DNA of 64,000 bases, from the NCBI GenBank assembly GCA_035541875.1, contig DATKML010000015.1, positions 124,001 through 188,000 on the forward strand, given 5' to 3'. Numbering within the stretch: position 1 is the stretch's first letter; every line of letters starts with the position of its first letter. Shown here piece by piece: positions 18,188 through 25,172 of this stretch. The stretch comes from JAJPHI01 sp035541875. GTDB lineage: Bacteria; Desulfobacterota; Binatia; Binatales; Binataceae. The notes below the pieces were generated by a model that worked only from the letters and a program-made list of their open reading frames with translations, did no database searches and was not told the origin of the DNA. The position numbers and the translations under genes are program-made.

Positions 18188-18811
18188 ATGGCTGTCCAAA
18201 TCGAGATGTTCTCCGACTTCATCTGCCCGTTTTGTTACATCGGTTTCGAGACCGTCCGCAAGCTCAAGCCCGAATTTGACCTTGATATCCGCTGGCGCGG
18301 CTTCCAAATTCATCCGGAATGGCCCGCCGAGGGGATGCCCTCGTCGGAGTTCCGTCGCGACATGAGTCCCGAGGCACGCCGCGCCATCTGGAATCGTATC
18401 CAGACGATGGCCGAGGCTGCGGGCTTTTCGATGAAACCACCCGAGACGCTGACCAACTCACGCCTCGCCCTCGAAGCAGCAGAGTACGCGGCCGAACTCG
18501 GCAAGGGTGAAGCTTTCGAAGAGCGCGTCTACAAAGCCTATTTCAACGAAGGGCTGAATATTGGCCAACAGGGCGTCGTAGCCGATCTCGCCGCAGATGT
18601 CGGGATCGATCGTATCGATTTGAACGCCGCACTTGAGTCCAATCGCTACACCATGCGCCTGAAGAACAACACGATGATCGCGCACAATCGCAACGTCGAT
18701 GGTGTTCCGACTTTCTTTATCGGCGAATATCCGATGGTCGGAGCGCAGAGCGAAGAGACGATGCGGCACATCCTGACCCGCTACATTCAGAAGATGGCAG
18801 CGGCAAAATAA
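18188..18811 (+). CDS. DsbA-family thiol oxidoreductase (FrnE-like)
   Basis: Cytoplasmic member of the FrnE/2-hydroxychromene-2-carboxylate isomerase branch of the DsbA family. The 207-residue protein has a CPFC active site near residue 14 directly after the first strand (EMFSDFICPFC) and the cis-proline loop GVPTFF. No signal peptide is present. FrnE-like proteins are disulfide oxidoreductases linked to oxidative stress tolerance. The TusA-like gene begins five bases after its stop, suggesting a joint role in thiol chemistry. Confidence 0.9.
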   Translation: MAVQIEMFSDFICPFCYIGFETVRKLKPEFDLDIRWRGFQIHPEWPAEGMPSSEFRRDMSPEARRAIWNRIQTMAEAAGFSMKPPETLTNSRLALEAAEYAAELGKGEAFEERVYKAYFNEGLNIGQQGVVADLAADVGIDRIDLNAALESNRYTMRLKNNTMIAHNRNVDGVPTFFIGEYPMVGAQSEETMRHILTRYIQKMAAAK

Positions 18812-18816
18812 CGTCC

Positions 18817-19032
18817 ATGGAAGCGCTCGATCTGCGCGGCATCAAGTGCCCGCTCAATTGGGCGCATGCCAAGGTAAAGCTCGAACAGATGAAGCGGGGT
18901 GAGGTGCTCGATCTGTTGATCGACGACCCGCGCGGCCTGCGCGATATCCCACGCGCAGCCGAGGCCGAAGGCTACGCCCTGCTTGAGATTATCGAGGCCG
19001 ACACAGCTTGGCATTTGCACATCGAAAAATAA
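18817..19032 (+). CDS. TusA/SirA-like sulfur carrier protein
   Basis: A 71-residue protein of the TusA family, which carries persulfide sulfur on a cysteine for thiouridylation, cofactor synthesis or sulfur oxidation. The family start LDLRGIKCPLNW places the conserved cysteine at C11. The usual proline two residues after CP (CPxP) is Asn-containing here (CPLNW). The rest shows the two-strand, two-helix pattern ending in a short strand. It lies between the DsbA-type and flavin-binding genes on the same strand. Confidence 0.88.
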   Translation: MEALDLRGIKCPLNWAHAKVKLEQMKRGEVLDLLIDDPRGLRDIPRAAEAEGYALLEIIEADTAWHLHIEK

Positions 19033-19089
19033 TCGGCCGGCAATCGCGTTTGCCGGTCGGCGCACCAAAGAAGAGAGGAACCGAGACCG

Positions 19090-19536
19090 ATGCTAACTCC
19101 GGAGCAAAAGCAAAAACTTGCGAATCTTTTCGCAAAACAGCATCTTGCCGTGCTGATCACGCAGGGCACCGAATGGACCACCGGAACGATGCAGGCTTTC
19201 GCCGAGACCGACGATCTCGACCTCGTCTTCATCATGGCCGATAACGCCGAGAAGTATCACAACGCTCGTCAGCGCCCGAACGTCACCGTGATGGTCGATA
19301 CGCGCGATACCGGCAAGGTCGAGAGCTTCGAGATTACCCGCGCCTCGCTACAGGGTCTGGCGTCCGAAGTTCAGCGCGATAGCGCCGAATGGGAGACGCT
19401 CAAGGGCATCTTCCTCAAAAAGAATCCGTTCGAAACACCGTTTTTCGGCAACCCGGCGCTGCGGATGATGCGCGTGAAGCCGAAGCGCGTCTCCTATGCG
19501 AGCGGATTGCAGGACGCCTTCAAGGCCGAATTCTAA
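19090..19536 (+). CDS. Pyridoxamine 5'-phosphate oxidase-family flavin-binding protein
   Basis: A 148-residue split-barrel protein of the PNPOx-like superfamily. The N-terminal helix and strand (KLANLFAKQHLAVLIT), the FIMADNAEKYHN segment and the paired VTVMVDTRDT strand match small FMN-binding members that are not vitamin B6 enzymes. The ATG is preceded by an AAGAGAGGA-type ribosome site. It lies 57 bases after the TusA-like gene and is probably the last gene of that run. A heme or F420 ligand is possible in this superfamily, and the substrate is unknown. Confidence 0.8.
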   Translation: MLTPEQKQKLANLFAKQHLAVLITQGTEWTTGTMQAFAETDDLDLVFIMADNAEKYHNARQRPNVTVMVDTRDTGKVESFEITRASLQGLASEVQRDSAEWETLKGIFLKKNPFETPFFGNPALRMMRVKPKRVSYASGLQDAFKAEF

Positions 19537-19563
19537 ACCTCGCAAACAACCCGATGGCGTCGC

Positions 19564-19601
19564 AAGCCACTGACTAGAGTCGACTCTCTGTCGAGTGGCT
19601 T
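19564..19601. repeat. Imperfect hairpin between transcription units
   Basis: Arms AAGCCACT (19564-19571) and AGTGGCTT (19594-19601) enclose a perfect 12-base palindrome, AGAGTCGACTCT (19576-19587). No T-run follows on either strand, so a simple intrinsic terminator is doubtful. It lies between the flavin-binding gene and the ATP-grasp cluster. Confidence 0.5.
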
Positions 19602-19685
19602 GGCCGTCGGCACGAGCGTTGCTCTTGGACGCGCGCTCGGGTGGACTCTGCCGCTAAACTGAGAGCGTTCGCGTGATGGAGTGCG

Positions 19686-21197
19686 ATGGATGCTCAAGAG
19701 ACGGGCAGTGTTGTGCCGGATTTAAAGGCAGTTAAGCCACCCCAGCCATCGGCTTCGGACATGCCGATGAACGAGATGTTCGAAGAATCCGGTCGGCCCC
19801 GTCCCGAGTGCTCGCGCGTGGCGAGCTATCTCCTTACCCTCGAAGCTCGCCGGCTTGTCGAGTTGGGCGATCGTGCTCACGTGATGTTCCAGCAGATGGG
19901 CGTCACCTTCAACCACTATGGCGATGCTGAGGGAGCAGAGCGGATCTTCCCCTTCGACCCGGTGCCACGGATTATCTCGGCGTCGGTATGGAAAGCCGTC
20001 GAAGAAGGGCTGATTCAGCGCGTCCGAGCCCTCAACGCGTTCCTCGCCGATATCTATGGCGAAGGCGCGATTCTCAGAGAAGGCATCGTCCCGCGCGATT
20101 TGATTATCGGCTCGTCGCAGTTCCGTCATGCCGCCGTGGGGATCAAGCCGCGCAACCAAGGCTTCGTTACGATAGCGGGAATCGACTTGGTGCGTGGCGC
20201 CGATGGTCGCTTCTATGTCCTCGAAGACAATGTGCGCACCCCCTCGGGCGTTTCGTATGTGCTCCAGAACCGGGTCATCATGCGCCGGCTTTTTCCCGAG
20301 CTACTTCGCGCGATGCAGGTGCGGAGCGTCGAGAATTACCCTGCCGACCTGCTCTCGAGTCTCAAGGCAATCGCACCGGGCGATAGCTCGAATCCGGTCG
20401 TCGCGGTCCTGACTCCCGGAGCCTACAACTCCGCCTTTTTCGAGCATGTTTTTCTCGCTCAGCAGATGGGCGTGGAGCTGGTCGAAGGTCGCGATCTTGT
20501 GTGCGTCGACCATCAGCTCTTCATGAGGACGATCTATGGCCTGCGCAAAATCGACGTACTCTACCGGCGCGTCGATGATGACTATCTCGATCCGGTGGTC
20601 TTCCGACCCGATTCGTTGCTTGGCGTCGCGGGACTCACTGCGGCGATCCGTGCGGGCAACGTTGCGGTTGCTAACGCTATCGGCACGGGCGTCGCCGATG
20701 ACAAGGCCGTCTTCGCCTACACGCCTGCGATGATTCGCTTCTATCTCAACGAAGAGCCGATTCTCCCGATCGTCGAGACGCATTTGCTGCGCGAGCCCGA
20801 CGAGTGCGAATTGGTGCTGCGCAATCTCGATCGTTACGTGATCAAACCGACCGGTGCTTCAGGCGGATACGGTGTGGTGATCGGCCCGAAAGCGAGCGAG
20901 AAGGAGCTTGAAGAGGTTCGCGCTCGCATCATGCGCGATCCTGCCGCCTATATCGCCCAGCCGGTTGTGCAGCTCTCCGTCCATCCGACGTTAACCAGCG
21001 TGAGCGGTGAAGGGCCACGTCTCGAACCACGCCACGTCGATTTGCGGCCGTTCGTCCTGATGGGCGCCGAGCCACGCGTCCTCGCCGGTGGACTTACGCG
21101 GGTCGCACTGCGTAAAGGCTCGCTGATCGTGAATTCCTCACAAGGAGGGGGCAGCAAAGATACGTGGGTGCTGGAGGACGAATGCTACGCCGCATAG
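19686..21197 (+). CDS. Circularly permuted ATP-grasp protein (DUF404/DUF407)
   Basis: A 503-residue circularly permuted ATP-grasp enzyme, predicted to join a carboxylate to an amine using ATP. The N-terminal part (about residues 35-200) holds VTFNHYGDAEGAERIFPFDPVPR and SVWKAVEEGLIQRVRALNAFL. The ATP-binding end has RYVIKPTGASGGYGVVIG (about 382-400). This gene heads a three-gene set with the alpha-E and transglutaminase-like genes, the known companions of the Anbu proteasome-like peptidase. The alpha-E start overlaps its stop, which implies coupling. The natural substrate is not established. Confidence 0.92.
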   Translation: MDAQETGSVVPDLKAVKPPQPSASDMPMNEMFEESGRPRPECSRVASYLLTLEARRLVELGDRAHVMFQQMGVTFNHYGDAEGAERIFPFDPVPRIISASVWKAVEEGLIQRVRALNAFLADIYGEGAILREGIVPRDLIIGSSQFRHAAVGIKPRNQGFVTIAGIDLVRGADGRFYVLEDNVRTPSGVSYVLQNRVIMRRLFPELLRAMQVRSVENYPADLLSSLKAIAPGDSSNPVVAVLTPGAYNSAFFEHVFLAQQMGVELVEGRDLVCVDHQLFMRTIYGLRKIDVLYRRVDDDYLDPVVFRPDSLLGVAGLTAAIRAGNVAVANAIGTGVADDKAVFAYTPAMIRFYLNEEPILPIVETHLLREPDECELVLRNLDRYVIKPTGASGGYGVVIGPKASEKELEEVRARIMRDPAAYIAQPVVQLSVHPTLTSVSGEGPRLEPRHVDLRPFVLMGAEPRVLAGGLTRVALRKGSLIVNSSQGGGSKDTWVLEDECYAA

Positions 21198-22123
21198 CGG
21201 AACACCTTTTTTGGGCGGCACGCTATCTCGAACGCGCCCAATGGCGGGCGCGTTTGGTCGATGTAAACTACAACCTGCTGCTCGAGGTGCCGCCGCGCAC
21301 CGATGATCCTTGGGAAGCGCTGCTCGCAATCACCGGCGAGAACGAGACCTTCAAGGCGCATCATAGTCATGCCGACGAGCGCTCGGTGGTGAACTTCTTC
21401 ACGCTCGATCGCGATAATCCTTCGTCGATTCGCCGCTGTATCGATGAAGCGCGGACCAACCTCTCCTCGATGCGCCATCAGGTGCCTACCGAGGTCTGGC
21501 TCGAAGTAAATCGCCTCTATCTGGAATCCTCTGGATGGCCTGCCGATGCGCTCGGCTTGCCGAGTATCCCGGCGTTTTTCACCACACTGCGCGAGCGTTT
21601 TTACATGATCGGCGGCGTGATCCAGGCGACGATGCCTCGCGATGCAGCCTACGACTTTTTCGAAATGGGCACGATGCTCGAATGTGCCGACAACGTCGCA
21701 CGCCTGGTCGATGTGAAATATCACTACCTGCTGCCGCGCCTCGAGGATGTCGGTGGCGCGGCCGATGGTCGCCAATGGGCGGCGTTGTTGCGGAGCGCGT
21801 CGTCGCTGGAGGCCTTTCGGCAAATCTACGGCAATGCGATGAGAGCCGACCGGGTCGTAGAGATTCTATTGTTCAATGGCGAAGTACCGCGATCGGCACG
21901 CTTCTGCGTCGATCACATTGCTGCAGCGCTCGCGCGGCTCGCGGGCCGTTATCCGGATTCCGCGTCGCCGCATATCGAGCAGGGATTGTTGAAGATGCTG
22001 GTTGCGGCCGGTTCGGGCACCAGCGTGATTCGCAAGGGGCTGCACGAATTTCTGCTCGGCTTTACCCGCGAGTGCTCCGCAGTCTCGGATCGTATCGCTG
22101 CGGCCTACATGACGATCGACTAA
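21182..22123 (+). CDS. Alpha-E domain protein (DUF403)
   Basis: A 313-residue all-helical DUF403 protein with unknown biochemical role. The conserved opening MLRRIAEHLFWAARYLERA begins at ATG 21182, inside the last codons of the ATP-grasp gene. A longer reading from 21164 would add only six residues. Other family marks are FEMGTMLECADNVARLVDVKYH and a series of amphipathic helices. It invariably sits beside ATP-grasp and transglutaminase-like genes, as it does here, so a shared peptide-tagging or crosslinking pathway is inferred. Confidence 0.92.
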   Translation: MLRRIAEHLFWAARYLERAQWRARLVDVNYNLLLEVPPRTDDPWEALLAITGENETFKAHHSHADERSVVNFFTLDRDNPSSIRRCIDEARTNLSSMRHQVPTEVWLEVNRLYLESSGWPADALGLPSIPAFFTTLRERFYMIGGVIQATMPRDAAYDFFEMGTMLECADNVARLVDVKYHYLLPRLEDVGGAADGRQWAALLRSASSLEAFRQIYGNAMRADRVVEILLFNGEVPRSARFCVDHIAAALARLAGRYPDSASPHIEQGLLKMLVAAGSGTSVIRKGLHEFLLGFTRECSAVSDRIAAAYMTID

Positions 22124-22134
22124 GAGGCGCCCGC

Positions 22135-23052
22135 ATGCGCTTTCGTATCAAACATACAACGCGCTTCGACTATGACTCGCCCGCTTACGACTCGCACAAC
22201 GAATTGCGGATGTGTCCTTGGAATCGGAATGGGCAGCGCTGTCTCCAATTTGAATTAAAAAGCGAGCCTGCTGGAGCGATTCTCGCGTTCGACGATTTCT
22301 ATGGGAATCAGGGCCATTCGCTTTCGGTCGCGGACCCGCACGACGCGCTCGCGATTACTGCGACCTCCACCGTCGAGATCGCCAATCCGGATTACCTCAA
22401 CTATCCTGACGTGCCCTTCTCACGGTTTCTTTCCGGCGATGGTGAACGCGGAAATCAGTTCTACGAGTTTCTCGCCCAGAGCCGGTATATTCCGTTCAGC
22501 GAGCGATTGCGAAAGTTCTTCTGGAATGGGGCGCGGCCGCGCGGCTCCGACGACGTCGCCGAGTACGTGATGCGCGTCGTATGCTACGTGCGCGATCAGT
22601 TCGAATACGAGACGACCAAGACGCACGTTCATTCGAGCCTCAACGAGATTCTCAAGTCAGGCGGCGGTGTCTGCCAGGATTTCGCGCATCTGACGATCGG
22701 CTTGCTGCGGCTAGCGGGGGTGCCCGCTCGTTACGTTTCGGGTTATATCGCGCCGGCGCGCTTCACCGGTGGCGATACGCTGGGCGAGCAGGCGAGTCAC
22801 GCCTGGCTCGAAGCGTGGCTGCCCGGCCCCGGATGGGTAGGATTCGACCCGACCCATCGATGCCGCACCGACCAGCGCCATATCGGTGTGGCTATCGGGC
22901 GTGATTACGGCGATGTGCCGCCGGTGCGCGGGGCTTATCGCAGCGACGGAACGAAATCACTGATGAGTGTCGATTTGAGTATCGGATTGGCGTCTGATGA
23001 GAACGCTGTCCGCCTGCTTCATCCGGTCAAGCGGGCCCAGTCGCAGCAGTAG
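22135..23052 (+). CDS. Transglutaminase-like cysteine protease family protein
   Basis: A 305-residue protein with an N-terminal beta domain (MRFRIKHTTRFDYDSPAYDS) and a C-terminal transglutaminase-like papain fold. The catalytic triad is visible: Cys in GGVCQDFAHL, His in ASHAWLEAW and Asp in GFDPTHRC. ATG 22135 is chosen because it matches the family start. The frame is open for 600 bases upstream, but that part is the shadow of the alpha-E gene. It is third in the ATP-grasp cluster, 11 bases after the alpha-E gene. Its 3' end overlaps the carbonic anhydrase gene by 26 bases. Confidence 0.92.
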   Translation: MRFRIKHTTRFDYDSPAYDSHNELRMCPWNRNGQRCLQFELKSEPAGAILAFDDFYGNQGHSLSVADPHDALAITATSTVEIANPDYLNYPDVPFSRFLSGDGERGNQFYEFLAQSRYIPFSERLRKFFWNGARPRGSDDVAEYVMRVVCYVRDQFEYETTKTHVHSSLNEILKSGGGVCQDFAHLTIGLLRLAGVPARYVSGYIAPARFTGGDTLGEQASHAWLEAWLPGPGWVGFDPTHRCRTDQRHIGVAIGRDYGDVPPVRGAYRSDGTKSLMSVDLSIGLASDENAVRLLHPVKRAQSQQ

Positions 23053-23641
23053 GTCCGCTCACCGTCGCATTGAGATCCTTCACCAGACCATTCGCGAGTT
23101 CGTAAACCCATCCGTGGACGTGCAGTTCCTGCCCACGCGCCCACGCCTCCTGCACGAAGACATCCGAAGCGACGTTGCGGACCTGTCGCAGCACGTTCAG
23201 CTCGCATAGGCGATTGAGTCGCGCGCGCTTATCCCGAATCGCGTTCAGCTCCTCCTGATGCTCCTGATAGGTCTCGCGAATCGGATGGAGCCAGTGATCG
23301 ACCAGGCCGCGCCGTTTTCCATCGACGGCTGCCGCCACACCTCCACATCCGTAGTGGCCGACGACGATGACGTGCTTGACCTTCAGCACGTCGACGGCGA
23401 ATTGCAGAACCGAAAGATAGTTCGCGTCTTGCGGCGGCGCGAGGTTGGCTACATTGCGATGGACGAAAAGCTCGCCCGGAGCGAGATCGACAATCTCGTT
23501 GGCGGGGACGCGACTATCGGCGCATCCGATCCAGAGATATTGAGGAGCCTGCTGCGTTGCAAGGCGATGAAAAAATTCCGAATCGTTGGCGACCATCCGA
23601 TTCGCCCACGTCCGATTGTTCTTTTTGAGGTTATCGAGCAT
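23027..23641 (-). CDS. can: Beta-class carbonic anhydrase
   Basis: Zinc enzyme that interconverts CO2 and bicarbonate. The 204-residue protein has the beta-class ligands and catalytic dyad: C40, the D42-R44 pair in CADSRVP, H96 and C99 in GHYGCGGV. The length matches the bacterial Can/CynT type. It is convergent and overlaps the transglutaminase-like gene by 26 bases. No clear ribosome site precedes ATG 23641. Function is secure; the physiological role is not evident from the neighbours. Confidence 0.95.
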   Translation of the reverse strand: MLDNLKKNNRTWANRMVANDSEFFHRLATQQAPQYLWIGCADSRVPANEIVDLAPGELFVHRNVANLAPPQDANYLSVLQFAVDVLKVKHVIVVGHYGCGGVAAAVDGKRRGLVDHWLHPIRETYQEHQEELNAIRDKRARLNRLCELNVLRQVRNVASDVFVQEAWARGQELHVHGWVYELANGLVKDLNATVSGPTAATGPA

Positions 23642-23691
23642 GTGGCCGAAAAGAATAATATGTAATTCGCCAGCCCAGAACCCTATGGTTA

Positions 23692-24799
23692 TTACTGGTC
23701 TGCAGGACCGTCCTCAATTCGGGTGCCATCGATCAAGGCCTGTTGACCCAAAAATCTCCTCCGACGTTCCTGGGACGCCTCACTGGGAGCGTGTACGCGT
23801 ATAGCTCGCTCATCAGCTTCCGACCGAAACCTCAGCACGTTGAATAGAGTTCGAACAGCCAAATCGCTCTCAGGCAGGCTGTAACCGTAAATTTCGACCC
23901 GCTCGGCAATGCGAAGACTCTCGCTTGCCCGGTGCCAAATATGCTGCATCGTCTCGTTATTCAAACGTTTCAAATATGACGGATAAAGCAACATTGGCTC
24001 TTGAAGCGGCCCAACCGGGGGAGCCCGGGTCGTGTAGGTAAAGTTTGATATTGTCGTACCTGAAGTCGAAATCCTGAAGATACCGGGCATTGTCGTAGTT
24101 GATGCCTCCAGAAGCCGACGCACTCCACTCGATGGACCCATGAAGTTTCAGCACGAATACCGGTGAGGAAGGGTCTTGTATTGGAAGTAGTGATTCGCCA
24201 AGAGGCCCAGATTTCAGGTCCTTGGAAAATCCGTAACCTGTCAAAGGGTTCCAAAGCCTCTCCTCAGCCAGAGTCCTCTCCGCGGACGCATCCCAATTCA
24301 ATGTAATTAAAATATCGCCGTTAGAAAATCGCCGGAAGTGGTTCCGAAGGTAGTCTCGGTCCTTTGGATTGCCGGCGTCACGGTGGTGGCAGTGGAAAAA
24401 GTAGCGCTGCAAGCATTCTAGGAAATGCGTTCGCGCCACTTCTGCTCTCACCAAGGCATGTCGGCTCGGGTCTTTCAAAAGGCGTTCATACTTTTCGAGA
24501 TCGGCGTCAGTTAGACTCTCCGAGCGAAGTCTACGGAGCACGGTCGAAATTGCATCCAGATCCGCTCATTGCCTTGCAGCCTCGTACAAATCGACAAGGG
24601 AGAGGACAACCTCCGGATTTGGATTGAGTGCTATTCCTTTGGGCGCGCCACTTCCGTTGCACCACGAATCCCATATTCCCCACGACTTAGAGAGAGAATC
24701 GTCCGAATATTCGCTCACGAATTGGCTCACGGTCGGAATGAGACTAGTAGCTGCAGGGTATTTCGCACTTAAGGAGGCTCCAAAGATTAGGACTCTCAT
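23692..24799 (-). pseudogene. SIR2-like domain protein, broken by a stop and a frameshift
   Basis: Three adjoining minus-strand readings join into one SIR2-like protein of about 368 residues. The N-terminal part starts at ATG 24799 (GGAG eight bases upstream) with MRVLIFGASLSAKYP. It ends at an in-frame TGA (24566-24568) after DLYEAARQ, and the same frame resumes at once with ADLDAISTV. The second part contains ITLNWDASAERTL and LKLHGSIEW, typical of SIR2-like NAD-binding domains. A one-base insertion in a run of five C (24017-24021 on the plus strand G run) shifts it into the third part, which has EIYGYSLPESDLAV. Removing that base makes the length a multiple of three. SIR2-like proteins often deplete NAD in phage defence. 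Base composition is lower in GC than neighbouring genes, suggesting transfer. Sequencing error is the alternative. Confidence 0.82.
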
Positions 24800-24816
24800 C
24801 CCGTATGCTCCGGTTG

Positions 24817-24854
24817 GCAAAATTAGAGGGGCCGGGATTGCTCCCGACCCCTCT
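24817..24854 (-). terminator. Probable intrinsic terminator downstream of nrdJ
   Basis: Two 13-base arms (24825-24837 and 24842-24854) form a GC-rich stem with a four-base loop. Read on the minus strand the stem is complete with one G-U wobble, while the plus strand has a C-A mismatch. The minus-strand stem is followed by AATTTTG. This supports termination of leftward transcription from nrdJ. It lies only 25 bases before the start of the broken SIR2-like gene. Confidence 0.6.
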
Positions 24855-25172
24855 GCCGTTCCCCACATCCGCCGCTCCACCCCACACTCGTAAAACGGAT
24901 CGAACGATCCGTCATTCGATTAGAAGTGGCCTCGGAGAAACTCGTGCCGTGATTACCCCCGAACTAATCCGCCCCACACCACCGTCATCAACCCGAAGTA
25001 ATCCATCCCCATCCGCCAGCCGTTTGCCCCCATGTTCCGCTCATTCCTACCGCGGAGTTTCCCCGAGGCCCTGATCTCGGCCGTATTGTACGTCGAGCGC
25101 CATTCGATCAGCGCCTGGGATCAGGTGTTTGTGGTTCGTCTAAAAGCTTTCCCCCATTTATCAGAGCGGATC
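24855..25172. other. Non-coding stretch between nrdJ and the broken SIR2-like gene
   Basis: About 318 bases with no supportable gene. It contains a perfect 8-base inverted repeat with a two-base spacer, ACGGATCG-aa-CGATCCGT, at 24895-24912. Codon structure is absent, and short readings lack any family resemblance. Confidence 0.5.

Noticed and set aside
21535..22134. Open frame extending the transglutaminase-like protein upstream by 200 residues.
   Set aside because: It runs through the alpha-E gene in another frame and lacks family similarity; the family start and length fit ATG 22135.
24566..24568. Selenocysteine at the in-frame TGA of the SIR2-like gene.
   Set aside because: SIR2-like proteins are not known selenoproteins, I see no convincing SECIS hairpin next to it, and a second lesion (frameshift) exists in the same gene.
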